Source: Flavihumibacter petaseus NBRC 106054
GTDB taxonomy: Bacteria; Bacteroidota; Bacteroidia; Chitinophagales; Chitinophagaceae
Direction of reading: 5' to 3'
Length of the DNA: 64,000 nt
NCBI RefSeq assembly: GCF_000974785.1
Contig: NZ_BBWV01000001.1
Span: 62,001 to 126,000 of the forward strand
Below, piece by piece: positions 53,764 to 63,798 of the stretch (the stretch's first letter is position 1; every line of letters starts with the position of its first letter). A program made the translations under genes and the position numbers. The notes under the pieces were generated by a model. That model was not told the origin of the DNA, made no database searches, and worked only from the letters and a program-made list of their open reading frames with translations.

Positions 53764-54357
53764 TCACTTCTGCTTGTATTCCTTGTTCAGTCCGTCGATC
53801 AGCTGGTTGGTGATATTATAGGCCGTGTCTTTGTAAAACATCAGCTCAGGCTCATAGGAAATGATAAAGGAGTAGGTATTGTCTTTGTTGAATTCCTTGA
53901 GGTAAGCCTCGATCTTGGTCTTGATCTTCTTCTTGTAATCGAGTTTCTTGTTTTCCAGGTCCTGCTCCAGTTTCATGCGGTGCTGCTGGTAGTTCTGCTG
54001 CATCTGCGCATACTCGCGCTGAACCGCGTCGGCTTCGGACTGGCTCATGGTCGCGCCCTTCTTCTGCCATTCACCGATCTTGGCCTGGTAATTCCTTTCC
54101 ATGGCGCTCAGGTCCTTGTTCATGCTTTCCTCATTCTTTTTCAACTCCGACAGGGCATCCTTGAAGTATTCATATTTGTTCTGAAGCGAGTCAATATCAA
54201 AGTAGGCGATCTTGAAATGTTCAGGCGTGGCAGTTTTTTCAGCAGCCGTTGTTGTTACCGGCGCGCTGACTTTTTTTCCCGCACTGAGCTGGTTGACCAG
54301 GAGATATCCACTGATGCCTGTTGCGATGATACTGAGCACTAAGGAAAGTTGCTTCAT
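53764..54357 (-). CDS. OmpH/Skp-like periplasmic chaperone
   Basis: A 197-residue protein with an N-terminal hydrophobic segment (LVLSIIATGISGYLLV) and a long coiled-coil core. FKIAYFDIDSLQNKYEYFKDALSEL begins the fold; residues about 60-140 (NEESMNKDLSAMERNYQ, EADAVQREYAQMQQNYQQHR) are heptad-rich, and the end FIISYEPELMFYKDTAYNITNQLIDGLN resembles the Skp C-terminus. Skp binds unfolded outer-membrane proteins in the periplasm. It is the gene downstream of rpoC, separated by the rpoC terminator. Confidence 0.85.
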   Translation of the reverse strand: MKQLSLVLSIIATGISGYLLVNQLSAGKKVSAPVTTTAAEKTATPEHFKIAYFDIDSLQNKYEYFKDALSELKKNEESMNKDLSAMERNYQAKIGEWQKKGATMSQSEADAVQREYAQMQQNYQQHRMKLEQDLENKKLDYKKKIKTKIEAYLKEFNKDNTYSFIISYEPELMFYKDTAYNITNQLIDGLNKEYKQK

Positions 54358-54464
54358 GAAAAGTGTTTTGTTAGGAGCAAATTAAGGGGTTTCGGGAAAT
54401 TGAAACACGGTCGGCGGGGAATTTTAACGTTGTGTGCGACCTGTTTGGGTAAAAATCTAAAAAT

Positions 54465-54493
54465 GGAGGCCGCCCCGGGATGAGGCGGCCTCC
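54465..54493 (-). terminator. rpoC terminator hairpin
   Basis: A 10-bp perfect GC-rich stem (GGAGGCCGCC / GGCGGCCTCC) with a 9-nt loop. On the minus strand it is followed by ATTTTTAGATTTTT, the expected T-rich tail, 21 bp after the rpoC stop. Confidence 0.85.
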
Positions 54494-54514
54494 TTATTGG
54501 TATGTTTTCTATAC

Positions 54515-57500
54515 TTATTCTTCGTCGTCGAAGTTCATGGCTTCGCGGGTGGTCTGGAGCAATTCATATTCCTCCTTGCTGCCCACGATCATGTTTTCGA
54601 AATCACGGAGACCTGTACCGGCCGGGATCTGGTGACCAGTGATCACGTTTTCTTTCAGGCCCATCATGTCGTCGGTCTTACCGTTGATCGCTGCGGTACT
54701 GAGTACTTTCGTTGTTTCCTGGAAGGAAGCAGCGGAGATCCAGCTCTGTACACCCAGTGATGCCTTGGTGATACCCAGCAGCAACGGATGTGACGTTGCA
54801 GGTTCAGCATCGCGGAATTCCACCAGCTTCTTGTCGGAACGACGCAGGATAGAATTCTCTTCACGCAGGTCACGCAGGCTCACGATCTGACCGGCACGCA
54901 TCCTGGTGCTTTCACCCGGATCAGAAACGACTTTCTTGTCGAAGATCCAGTCGTTCTCGTCGATGAAGTCAAATTTATCAACCGTATCATCTTCCAGGAA
55001 TTTGGTATCACCCGGATCAACAATTGATACTTTTTTCATCATCTGGCGTACGATCACCTCGATGTGCTTATCGTTGATACGCACACCCTGGAGACGGTAT
55101 ACTTCCTGGATTTCGTTTACCACATACTCCTGAACAGCGAACGGTCCTTTGATGCTGAGGATATCGCTTGGTGCGATCTGTCCGTCAGACAATGCCGTAC
55201 CGGCTTTCACGAAGTCACCATCCTGTGCAAGGATCTGGCGCGTCAGCGGTACCAGGTATTTCTTGGTCACACCGTCACGGGCTTCCACGATGATTTCGCG
55301 GTTACCACGCTTGATGGATCCGAAGGCAACCACACCGTCGATCTCAGATACGATGGCTGGGTTACCGGGGTTACGTGCTTCAAAGAGTTCCGTTACCCTG
55401 GGCAGACCACCGGTGATATCGCGGAGTTTACCCAGCACACGCGGAATCTTCACGAGTACCTGGCCGGCTTTCACCTCATCACCTTCTTCCATGATGATGT
55501 GTGAACCAACGGGAAGGTTATAAGATTTGATCTCCTTGCCTTCAACGAGCAGGGACGGGATCTTGGTTTTATCTTTTGTTTCGATTACCACTTTTTCGCG
55601 GTGACCGGTTTGTTCGTCAGCTTCTTCCCGGAAAGTAATGCCTTCCAGAACGTTTTCGAATTTAACAGCACCCGCGATCTCAGCGATCACTACGTTGTTG
55701 TAGGGATCCCATGTGCAGATCACATCTCCTTTCACTACTTTCTGGCCGTCTTTTACCACCAGGGTAGAACCGTAAGGAATGTTCACCACGTTCAGGAGAC
55801 GGTCGTTCTTCACGTCCATGTTCCTGATCTCACCGGTACGTCCGATTACCACCTGAACTTTTTCGCCTTCTGCATTTTCAGTAGTTACTGTACGCAGACC
55901 GTCGAACTGGATAGTACCGTCGAATTTCGCCAGCAGGCTTGATTCAACAGAAGCGGATCCCGCAACACCACCCACGTGGAAGGTACGCAGGGTAAGCTGT
56001 GTACCCGGTTCACCGATGGACTGTGCAGCGATGATACCAACAGCATCACCATTCTGTGCAGTATAACCGGTAGCGAGGTTCTTACCGTAACATTTCACAC
56101 ACACACCACGCTTGCTTTCGCAGGTCAGTACAGAACGGATTTCAACCGTTTCGATACCGGAATCTTCGATGCGCTGTGCAGAATCAGATGTGATCTCTTC
56201 ACCGGCAGCAACAATGAGTTCTTCGGTGATCGGATCAAATACATCATGCAGGGAGTTCCGGCCTTCGATCCGGTCCTTCAGCGGTTCGATAACATCTTCG
56301 TTGTCTTTCAGGGCAGTGGTCGCAATACCGCGCAGGGTACCGCAATCTTCTTCACCGATCACCACATCCTGGGATACGTCCACGAGACGACGGGTCAGGT
56401 AACCGGCATCCGCTGTTTTAAGGGCGGTATCGGCAAGACCCTTACGGGCACCGTGCGTGGAGATGAAGTAATCCAATACGTTCAGACCGCCCTTGAAGTT
56501 GGAAAGGATCGGGTTCTCGATGATCTCGGAACCGGTAGATCCGCTCTTCCGGGGCTTGGCCATCAGACCCCTGATACCGGCCAGCTGCTTAACCTGCTGC
56601 TTGGAACCCCGGGCACCGGAGTCAAGCATCATGTACACAGAGTTGAAGCCTTGTTTGTCGTTCTGCATTTCGCGGATAAGGGTCTCCGTAATGCGGGTAT
56701 CGACGCGGCTCCAGATATCCACGATCTGGTTATATCGTTCGTTGTTGGTGATAAGACCCATGTTATAGTTGTCCCACACCTCATCTACTTCTACTTTAGC
56801 CTGATCCAGCAGCGCACCTTTCACCTCGGGGATGATCAGATCCTGCGGGTTGAACGACAGACCACCACGGAAGGCCATACGGAATCCGAGTTGTTTGATA
56901 TCGTCCAGGAACTTGGCAGTTTTCGGCACGTTGGTGATCTTGATGATGTCACCGATGATCTCACGAAGGCTCTTCTTGGTCAGCAGCGCATTCACAAAAC
57001 CAACCTCAACCGGAACGTGCTGGTTGAAGAGGATGCGGCCTACTGTTGTTTCGATGAGCTTCTTCTCGAGGCTGCCGGTTGCGGCATTCCGCACATTCGC
57101 ACGCACTTTGATCGGCGCATGCAGGTCAATACGGTCTTCGTTGTAGGCAATCAGTACTTCCTCGGGAGAATAGAAGGTCATGCCTTCGCCACGCACTTTT
57201 TCAGTATCGGTTGTTTTCTTGCCCTTGGTGATATAATACAGACCCAACACCATGTCCTGTGAAGGCAGGGTGATCGGCGTTCCGTTTTGCGGGTTAAGGA
57301 TGTTGTGGCTGGACAACATCAGGAGCTGTGCTTCCAGCACCGCAGCGTTGCTCAGGGGTACGTGCACGGCCATCTGGTCACCGTCAAAGTCGGCGTTGAA
57401 GGCTGTGGTGACGAGCGGGTGCAGCTGGATGGCTTTACCTTCGATCAGTTTGGGCTGGAAGGCCTGGATTGACAGGCGGTGCAGCGTCGGGGCACGGTTG

Positions 57501-58810
57501 AGAAGAACCGGGTGTCCTTTCAGGATGTTCTCCAGGATATCCCAGATCACGGGTTCTTTCTTATCAACCAGTTTCCGCGCACTCTTCACGGTCTTCACAA
57601 TACCCCTTTCGATCAGCTTGCGGATGATGAATGGTTTGAAAAGCTCGGCAGCCATATCTTTCGGAAGACCGCACTCGTGCATTTTCAGTTCAGGACCAAC
57701 CACGATTACAGAACGGCCGGAATAATCCACCCGCTTACCGAGGAGGTTCTGACGGAAACGGCCCTGCTTGCCTTTCAGTACATCAGAAAGTGATTTCAGC
57801 GCACGTCCGCCTTCTGCTTTCACCGCATTGGATTTACGGCTGTTGTCGAAGAGCGAATCAATGGCTTCCTGCAGCATCCTTTTTTCGTTACGCAGGATCA
57901 CTTCCGGCGCCTTGATCTCGAGCAGACGCTTGAGACGGTTGTTCCGGATGATCACCCGGCGATAAAGGTCGTTCAGGTCAGATGACGCGAAACGGCCTCC
58001 ATCCAGTGGAACGAGGGGACGCAGTTCAGGCGGAATGACAGGAATGTATTGCATAACCATCCACTCGGGACGGTTGGTGATGCGGCTGTTGGCATCACGG
58101 AAAGCTTCCACCACACTGAGACGCTTCAACGCATCAGCTTTACGCTGCTGGCTGGTTTCAGTGGCTGCGGCATTCCGGAGGTCATAACTCAGCTGATCAA
58201 GGTCAATCCTTTCCAGCAGGTCATGAACGGCTTCAGCACCCATTTTCGCCATGAACTTATTCGGATCTTCATCAGGAAGATACTGGTTGTCCTTCGGCAG
58301 GGTGTCAAGTATATCGAGATATTCTTCTTCTGTGAGGAGGTCGCCCACATTCTGTCCCTTATCGGTACGGATGCCGGGCTGGATCACCACAAATCTTTCG
58401 TAATAAATAATGCTTTCGAGTTTCTTGGAACTCATACCCAGCAGGTAGCCGATCTTGTTCGGAAGGCTCTTGAAGTACCAGATATGCACTACCGGTACCA
58501 CCAGCTTGATATGGCCCATCCTTTCCCGGCGAACTTTCTTCTCCGTCACTTCCACACCGCAACGGTCGCAGACAATGCCCTTGTAACGGATCCGCTTGTA
58601 CTTGCCACAGGCGCACTCGTAATCCTTTACCGGTCCGAAGATCCTTTCACAGAAAAGACCGTCGCGCTCGGGCTTGTAAGTACGGTAATTGATGGTTTCA
58701 GGCTTCAGAACTTCACCGTAACTCTTTTCCAGGATAGAATCAGGTGATGCCAGTCCAATCGTGATCTTGGAGAAATTGAACTTTGGACGATTTTCTTTTT
58801 TGATAGCCAT
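54515..58810 (-). CDS. rpoC: RNA polymerase beta' subunit
   Basis: The 1431-residue catalytic beta' subunit of RNA polymerase. The N-terminal zinc site ([20 protein letters not shown], about residues 68-87) precedes the active-site loop NADFDGD (about residue 471), which binds the catalytic magnesium. A second zinc segment, [11 protein letters not shown], is near residue 900, followed by [20 protein letters not shown], the trigger-loop/bridge region. The sequence is complete with no frameshift. Unusually, rpoB is not upstream; the gene is preceded by 623 bp of non-coding sequence with its own -7 box and ended by its own terminator. Confidence 0.99.
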   Translation of the reverse strand: MAIKKENRPKFNFSKITIGLASPDSILEKSYGEVLKPETINYRTYKPERDGLFCERIFGPVKDYECACGKYKRIRYKGIVCDRCGVEVTEKKVRRERMGHIKLVVPVVHIWYFKSLPNKIGYLLGMSSKKLESIIYYERFVVIQPGIRTDKGQNVGDLLTEEEYLDILDTLPKDNQYLPDEDPNKFMAKMGAEAVHDLLERIDLDQLSYDLRNAAATETSQQRKADALKRLSVVEAFRDANSRITNRPEWMVMQYIPVIPPELRPLVPLDGGRFASSDLNDLYRRVIIRNNRLKRLLEIKAPEVILRNEKRMLQEAIDSLFDNSRKSNAVKAEGGRALKSLSDVLKGKQGRFRQNLLGKRVDYSGRSVIVVGPELKMHECGLPKDMAAELFKPFIIRKLIERGIVKTVKSARKLVDKKEPVIWDILENILKGHPVLLNRAPTLHRLSIQAFQPKLIEGKAIQLHPLVTTAFNADFDGDQMAVHVPLSNAAVLEAQLLMLSSHNILNPQNGTPITLPSQDMVLGLYYITKGKKTTDTEKVRGEGMTFYSPEEVLIAYNEDRIDLHAPIKVRANVRNAATGSLEKKLIETTVGRILFNQHVPVEVGFVNALLTKKSLREIIGDIIKITNVPKTAKFLDDIKQLGFRMAFRGGLSFNPQDLIIPEVKGALLDQAKVEVDEVWDNYNMGLITNNERYNQIVDIWSRVDTRITETLIREMQNDKQGFNSVYMMLDSGARGSKQQVKQLAGIRGLMAKPRKSGSTGSEIIENPILSNFKGGLNVLDYFISTHGARKGLADTALKTADAGYLTRRLVDVSQDVVIGEEDCGTLRGIATTALKDNEDVIEPLKDRIEGRNSLHDVFDPITEELIVAAGEEITSDSAQRIEDSGIETVEIRSVLTCESKRGVCVKCYGKNLATGYTAQNGDAVGIIAAQSIGEPGTQLTLRTFHVGGVAGSASVESSLLAKFDGTIQFDGLRTVTTENAEGEKVQVVIGRTGEIRNMDVKNDRLLNVVNIPYGSTLVVKDGQKVVKGDVICTWDPYNNVVIAEIAGAVKFENVLEGITFREEADEQTGHREKVVIETKDKTKIPSLLVEGKEIKSYNLPVGSHIIMEEGDEVKAGQVLVKIPRVLGKLRDITGGLPRVTELFEARNPGNPAIVSEIDGVVAFGSIKRGNREIIVEARDGVTKKYLVPLTRQILAQDGDFVKAGTALSDGQIAPSDILSIKGPFAVQEYVVNEIQEVYRLQGVRINDKHIEVIVRQMMKKVSIVDPGDTKFLEDDTVDKFDFIDENDWIFDKKVVSDPGESTRMRAGQIVSLRDLREENSILRRSDKKLVEFRDAEPATSHPLLLGITKASLGVQSWISAASFQETTKVLSTAAINGKTDDMMGLKENVITGHQIPAGTGLRDFENMIVGSKEEYELLQTTREAMNFDDEE

Positions 58811-58971
58811 AGATATACTACAGATTGTGTTTTTATGGACCTACGAAGATGGTTGGTTAGGGTGAACACGCCAATTCCTGCTCGTTTCCGCCCTTAATGC
58901 GTTTAACGAAACAGGTTGATTGTCAATACTTTATATGGAACACACCTAGCTTTCCCAACTTAAATAGTGGG

Positions 58972-58979
58972 CAAAGATA
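58972..58979 (-). promoter_or_regulatory. rpoC -7 promoter box TATCTTTG
   Basis: Perfect TAnnTTTG on the minus strand, about 160 nt upstream of the rpoC ATG, leaving a leader of about 150 nt. The expected -33 TTTG is not clear. This long leader is unusual beside the 12-25 nt leaders inferred elsewhere in the window. Confidence 0.55.
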
Positions 58980-59001
58980 AGGAAAGTTTGGAAGTTTGAA
59001 G

Positions 59002-59021
59002 GTTTAATAGTTTGGAAGTTG
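59002..59021 (+). repeat. 20-bp intergenic repeat, copy 2
   Basis: GTTTAATAGTTTGGAAGTTG, identical to the minus-strand copy at 38204-38223. It lies just upstream of the rpoC -7 box, next to further degenerate TTTGGAAGTTTG units. Confidence 0.6.
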
Positions 59022-59433
59022 ATCTCCGCCCGGCCAGGCGATCAGCCGGGAAGCAACAAATAAAAAATCAAGGACAGGGTTACCTGGATGGTGTGTCAGG
59101 AATTAAGGGTTGACGCCTAAAGTTCTTTCTTTTCCGCCCCGTGGTCAGGGCAAAAATGAGCCCATTTTTGTTCCCGGTGCGCCCATTATATGGCCTTTTG
59201 AGCACATTATGCCGATCGGCCGTGGACCTGTTGCCGAAGTGTGGTGAACTGTAACAGGCTGGTGTTTCGGGTTGCCGCGGTTAGGGTTACCGCGTTGATA
59301 ACCAATTGAAAAAAGTAAGTATACCGACCTTCCTGCGCCCCGCGCGAAGGCAGCATACCTTGAAAAAATCCAGCCCGGAAAACCCACGGATAGTCTTCGG
59401 ACGGTTTCTGAATGGCCTCAACAAGCGTGTCTG

Positions 59434-59847
59434 CTACTTCTCCACTTTCTGCACCAGGTAGTAGCCAAGGGCGAAAGCCAGGATCAGGGCGGCGATGCCC
59501 AGCTCACTTTGAAGGCTGTCATGTTCCTGCGTGTCCGCGGCCAGGAATTTCCGGGAGACAGCGATCATACAAACGATGAGGATCACCTTGATCTTAACTT
59601 CATGGCCCTTGCTGAAAACCCTGATGGTAGCCAATATTTCCAGCGACAGCAGGATGTTGAAGAAGAGCACCACGCCACTATGCATCGAACCGGGTTTGAA
59701 TACCAGTCCATCTGTCGATATCCTGATCACCAGGTTGGAGATCATTTCCCTTAACAGTTCATAGGTCTGCAGGGTAATCATCAGCAGGGCCACCCCCATC
59801 AATACATAGGTGATCCATCTTTCAAATTTGTCGACAAAATTGTCCAT
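59434..59847 (-). CDS. PsiE-like membrane protein
   Basis: A 137-residue inner-membrane protein with four helices: WITYVLMGVALLMITLQTYEL, VVLFFNILLSLEILATIRVF, KVILIVCMIAVSRKFLA and IAALILAFALGYYLVQ. The layout and the FNILLSLEILATIRVFSKGHEVKI-type core (in part) match the phosphate-starvation-inducible PsiE family; function is not established. It lies 42 bp downstream of the LuxR-type regulator gene. Confidence 0.75.
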   Translation of the reverse strand: MDNFVDKFERWITYVLMGVALLMITLQTYELLREMISNLVIRISTDGLVFKPGSMHSGVVLFFNILLSLEILATIRVFSKGHEVKIKVILIVCMIAVSRKFLAADTQEHDSLQSELGIAALILAFALGYYLVQKVEK

Positions 59848-59889
59848 AACAGTTTGGGGATTGGGTTTGGTTATATTGCGTTGAAGGCG

Positions 59890-60522
59890 TTATTCTATAT
59901 GAAATGTTTTCATTAATTGCGATAAACCCACGCCATTGTGCACCTTCAGTTTTTCAAACACTCTCCGCTTATAGGTATTCGCTGTTGAGTACTGAATTTT
60001 CAAAAGGTTACAGATTTCAGGCAGGCTATGTCCTTTCTGGATCAATAAAGCGATCTCCAGTTCCTTCGCTGACAATTTGCCCAATGGACTAACCTCCGGC
60101 TGTTCATCTCCGTTTTCCTGCAGCAAAGCCTGCAACTGCCCGCTGATGTAATAACCACCTTCGAGAACAGTCCTGATGGCTTCCAGGATTTCTGCATTCG
60201 CTGCTGTTTTGCGCAAATATCCCCGCGCTCCCATCTGGAGACATTTCTTGCCGTAAATATCTTCATTATAGGTGGAAAAGATAAGAATACCGGTTTCCGG
60301 TGCCACATGCCGCAACCACTCCATCAGGTTGGTGAAATCTGATCCCGGGATGTTAATGTCCAGCACCAGCAACCGGAAGCTGCGTGACCTGATCTTTTCT
60401 GTGATCTCGTTTTCGTCTGATGCTTCCTCCACCTGCGCCTGGTCAATGTGCTGTTTGATCAGCGCCTTAACGCCTGATCTTACGATGCTGTGGTCATCTG
60501 CTATCAGGATACTTGTGGCCAT
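59890..60522 (-). CDS. NarL/LuxR-family response regulator
   Basis: A 210-residue regulator. The receiver has the acidic pair in IADDHSIVRSG, phospho-acceptor Asp55 (LVLDINIPG) and Lys in GYLRKTAANAE; the LuxR helix-turn-helix (about residues 150-205) reads LSAKELEIALLIQKGHSLPEI, NLLKIQYSTANTYKRRVFEKL. ATG 60522 lies inside the end of the upstream kinase gene, a 19-bp overlap, so kinase and regulator form one coupled pair. The extended frame to 60564 adds unrelated residues. Confidence 0.92.
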   Translation of the reverse strand: MATSILIADDHSIVRSGVKALIKQHIDQAQVEEASDENEITEKIRSRSFRLLVLDINIPGSDFTNLMEWLRHVAPETGILIFSTYNEDIYGKKCLQMGARGYLRKTAANAEILEAIRTVLEGGYYISGQLQALLQENGDEQPEVSPLGKLSAKELEIALLIQKGHSLPEICNLLKIQYSTANTYKRRVFEKLKVHNGVGLSQLMKTFHIE

Positions 60523-63500
60523 AACTGCTGTTTTATCTCCGCGGTTGCTTGCGGCACCGGGCAATGTTTCAACCCCCGGAGCACGACTTTTGTTCCGCCC
60601 TGGATATTGTTTTCTATATCAAGCTCAATTTTCATCAGCTTGCAGAAATCTGTTACAAACCTGTAACCGAATCCCAACGCATCCGATTCCTTTCCGTAGC
60701 TGAACAAATTTTCGTCCCGGGCATGTTTCAGAATTTTTTCCCGCACGGCTGGTTTCATCCCCGTACCGTCGTCCGATATGGCAATGGATACCAGGCCGTC
60801 CGACGCCTCTGTCCTGATCATAACCAGGCCACCGCGCGTATGCTTGTTGGCGTTGTCAATGATATTGCGCAGTATGATCTTCAGCAACTGGTAGTTGGTA
60901 TCCACCCAGGTACCGGGCGGAACATTTGTGCTGATGACATTGCCTCTTGACTTCTGCAGTTCCCTGAAAAAATCCTGCAACTCTTCCAGCAAGGTGCTGA
61001 GGTGTACCGGCGCAGGGTCGATTTGCCCGTGCAGGTTGATGTTTTTGATCCACACGTGGAAGTCATTCACAAACTGGTGAATATTCCGCGTGGTCTTCCT
61101 GATTTCCCTGCCGAGGTCGGCAGCCTCCGCGTTGCTGTTGTAACTGCCTGCCGGCTCCTGAAGCCGGTCAATGGCATCTGCCAGGAAGCGCAGGGGCGAC
61201 TGCAGGTCATGGGTCACGATCATCGCCAGGTATTCCTTGAATTGAATCAGTTTATGAAGCTCGTCCTGTGACGCTTCCAGTTCCGACACCACCAGTTCCA
61301 GGTTACCGATCAACGCCTGCTGTTCCCTGGTTTTCTCCAGCACTTCTTTTTCAAGACGTTGCTGCCTCATCAGCAGCAGCCGGATCCGGAGCCGGTAAAG
61401 TCCATATGCCAGCAGGGCCGCAAGCAATAGCAGCATCAGCCGGAAAACTACCGTTTCAGTAAACATTGGTTCGACCGTAAAATCAAACCTGCGCAGTATC
61501 TCGCCGTCTTTTCCAAAGCCGGATGGTTTTCGGAGCCAGATGGTATGTTCTCCTTTTTTCAGGTTATTCAGTTCAATGACCTGGTCGCTCTTGAGTACAT
61601 GCCATGGGTTATCTTCTTTGTCGATCCGGTAAATGATCTGCTGGTTGCGGGTATTGCCGAAATAGGGACTGGAAAAATAAAACTGCAGCCGTTCTTTTCC
61701 ACAGGGCACGGTCAACGGGAAAACAGTGGACAGTTCCGTGGTATCAGCCATCACTTTATCCAGGAAGAAAGCAGCATCCGGAAAAACCGGCCTTATGCTG
61801 TCGGCAAAAAACTGAACGAGCCCGTTCATGGTGGGCAGGGAAAATTTGCCATTTCCCAGTACAATGCCGGCAGGTATACCGCCGCCGTTAAATTCACTGG
61901 TGGACATTCCTGCCGTATGATCAAAATAATAATAGTAAGGCGTTTTTTTCGGATCGGACAGGTAGCGGTAGAGATCGGCTGTTGCCACCACAAACAGTCC
62001 GTGATTGGTAGTCAGCCAGAACCTGCCGGAATGGTCAGGCAGGAAAGTATGCACAAAATTGAGATACTGGTCCTGGTCAACCGGAAAACTGGTCAGCCTG
62101 TTATCATACCACGCATAAAATCCATTTCCATAAGTAGCGATCCACAGGGTTCCCTTTTCATCCAGGTAGAGATTACGGATCGCCTTATTATTGAGTTCAG
62201 GCACCCAGTGAGCAGTATACTTGTTGAAGTCGACTTTAGCGATGCCCATACTGCCCGCGATCCAGAAAACATTTGGCCCGGCTTCCACGAAAGCCGCAAC
62301 GGGAAAATCTGCCGGAAGTCCCGCCGGCCTGGTTTGCCATAGAACGCTATCCTTCACCAGCCGTCCCATAAAATAGCCGATGGCAGATAACCAGATGCTG
62401 CCGTCCCGACACTCCCGGAAACAACTGATGCCATTCCGCGGAAAGTAGATTTCCTGCACCAGTTGAAGGCTGCTGTCAAATTCAAGGATCCCTCCCTTCA
62501 GGTAATCCCTCCTGTTCAGGTAATAGGTACCCCGGCTGGTTTTCAGCATACTGAAAAGGCTGCAATCCATTCCCAGCGGCACAAATCGTTCCGGAGTCAG
62601 CAATCCCCTGGGTGTAAAGACACCATCGCTTCCCAGGGGAACGGTAGCATAAAAAACATTCGCGTCCCGGTCACTGTTCCGGACGGTTGAAAATTCCTGC
62701 CGCCGCAGCACATAAATTCCATCCGTGAGGGTACCGGCAATATAGATATTTTGTTCAGGCAGTTCCAGCAGGCCGATAATATTGGGAATTTCGCCGGCAG
62801 GCAAAATAGCCCTGAGCGCAGCAGCCGAATAATCAGGCCGGAATTGCATCTGGAAGATGCTGTCGCCATATCGCAGCAATACTTTGTTGCCGCATGGCAA
62901 CAGCGAAAGAGAACCCGGTGAAATGGCTGTACTGCTTTTTTCGCGATGACCGCTGAACGCCAGCCTGACTACCTGGAAACGCTGCAGGCCGGTATCCGCA
63001 ACAATCACCTGGCTCTTGTGATTCAGAAAAATATAATGGCCTCCCGCTATCGTGAAACTGTTCAGGTAAGACCGGCTGCTGTTCATGATATTGGGTAAAG
63101 CCCACTCCTGTAACTGGCCATCGCCAAATTTTTTGCGGCAACGGCTGAACACGGCGTTTGCCAGATCCGGTGTAACGCTGGTATTTTCAATCCCCTTCCT
63201 GAGTATTGATTTGTCTGCGGGCTGAAGAAAATGGTTGGCGGTTACCCTGAAATAACGTCCCGCTTCCGCCTGAACAAAAATATCACCGGCCGCGGTAGTG
63301 TCAACAGTTACAAGCCTCGTTACTGGCGATCCTGATTCCGTTTTGTCGATATACCTGAAATGTGTTCCGTCAAAACGAACCAGCCCCGATTCCGTGGCCA
63401 GCCATAAATACCCGTTGCTGTCATAAAGCATCCCCTTGATGGAATTGGGCAAACCATTCTCACTGTTGAAATGCTGCACATGAAAACCTGAAAACTGTGC

Positions 63501-63572
63501 ATGGGCGTCTTCGAAGCACAACATCCCCGTTATTAACAGGGCAAAACAAAGGTGTTTCCATTGGCGCCGCAT
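60504..63572 (-). CDS. Propeller-sensor histidine kinase
   Basis: A 1022-residue membrane sensor kinase. A signal peptide (about 1-25) precedes two-component propeller blades (e.g. LYDSNGYLWLATESGLVRFDG at ~49-69 and LYLDEKGTLWIATYGNGFYAW at ~468-487), then a Y_Y_Y-type segment (about 625-700), one helix (about 709-727), a coiled coil, a HisKA-like region with His788 (VTHDLQSPL) and an ATPase domain with the N box NIIDNANKH and GTGM. There is no receiver, so it needs the LuxR-type regulator that overlaps it. It should sense an extracellular sugar or other polymer fragment. Confidence 0.92.
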   Translation of the reverse strand: MRRQWKHLCFALLITGMLCFEDAHAQFSGFHVQHFNSENGLPNSIKGMLYDSNGYLWLATESGLVRFDGTHFRYIDKTESGSPVTRLVTVDTTAAGDIFVQAEAGRYFRVTANHFLQPADKSILRKGIENTSVTPDLANAVFSRCRKKFGDGQLQEWALPNIMNSSRSYLNSFTIAGGHYIFLNHKSQVIVADTGLQRFQVVRLAFSGHREKSSTAISPGSLSLLPCGNKVLLRYGDSIFQMQFRPDYSAAALRAILPAGEIPNIIGLLELPEQNIYIAGTLTDGIYVLRRQEFSTVRNSDRDANVFYATVPLGSDGVFTPRGLLTPERFVPLGMDCSLFSMLKTSRGTYYLNRRDYLKGGILEFDSSLQLVQEIYFPRNGISCFRECRDGSIWLSAIGYFMGRLVKDSVLWQTRPAGLPADFPVAAFVEAGPNVFWIAGSMGIAKVDFNKYTAHWVPELNNKAIRNLYLDEKGTLWIATYGNGFYAWYDNRLTSFPVDQDQYLNFVHTFLPDHSGRFWLTTNHGLFVVATADLYRYLSDPKKTPYYYYFDHTAGMSTSEFNGGGIPAGIVLGNGKFSLPTMNGLVQFFADSIRPVFPDAAFFLDKVMADTTELSTVFPLTVPCGKERLQFYFSSPYFGNTRNQQIIYRIDKEDNPWHVLKSDQVIELNNLKKGEHTIWLRKPSGFGKDGEILRRFDFTVEPMFTETVVFRLMLLLLAALLAYGLYRLRIRLLLMRQQRLEKEVLEKTREQQALIGNLELVVSELEASQDELHKLIQFKEYLAMIVTHDLQSPLRFLADAIDRLQEPAGSYNSNAEAADLGREIRKTTRNIHQFVNDFHVWIKNINLHGQIDPAPVHLSTLLEELQDFFRELQKSRGNVISTNVPPGTWVDTNYQLLKIILRNIIDNANKHTRGGLVMIRTEASDGLVSIAISDDGTGMKPAVREKILKHARDENLFSYGKESDALGFGYRFVTDFCKLMKIELDIENNIQGGTKVVLRGLKHCPVPQATAEIKQQLWPQVS

Positions 63573-63602
63573 GCTTAAAAATACGTTGCGATACCTTACC
63601 TG

Positions 63603-63625
63603 TTTGTAGTCAAAACTGCTACAAA
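63603..63625. promoter_or_regulatory. Inverted repeat TTTGTAG-N9-CTACAAA
   Basis: A perfect 7-bp inverted repeat with a 9-nt spacer, 31 bp upstream of the kinase ATG. It could be an autoregulatory site for the LuxR-type regulator, or a chance repeat. Confidence 0.35.
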
Positions 63626-63798
63626 ATGGTCCCTTGAGGTCTGTTACCTTAGGCGTACCGGATGATCTCCGGTTTGAGATGCAGTAACGTACTACTCAAT
63701 TTCCCCGATTGATTTGTTCCTGCATCTGCCGGTTCATGTTCTGTTTAGCGCCCGTTCACCCGCCGTTGTGTTCAACCGTTAACCAATAAATCAAATTT

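Larger units (their letters stand above)
58811..59433. other. 623-bp non-coding region before rpoC
   Basis: No supported gene lies here. It holds a perfect minus-strand -7 box (58972-58979), the second 20-bp repeat copy (59002-59021), and three small inverted repeats: CCCGGC/GCCGGG at 59029-59050, CAAAAATG/CATTTTTG at 59151-59170 and CGCGGT/ACCGCG at 59276-59294. I saw no tRNA, RNase P or tmRNA signature. An 80-codon minus-strand frame here looks spurious. Confidence 0.6.

Noticed and set aside
53683-54342. 219-codon plus-strand frame opposite the Skp-like gene
   Set aside because: It mirrors the coiled-coil gene on the other strand and is a low-complexity hydrophobic shadow.
55976-57262. 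428-codon plus-strand frame opposite rpoC
   Set aside because: It is antisense to the strongly conserved rpoC frame and has no recognisable domain; it is a codon-bias shadow.
59145-59387. 80-codon minus-strand frame upstream of rpoC
   Set aside because: It is low in hydrophobic core residues, has no family resemblance, and lies in a hairpin-rich region; I treat it as non-coding.
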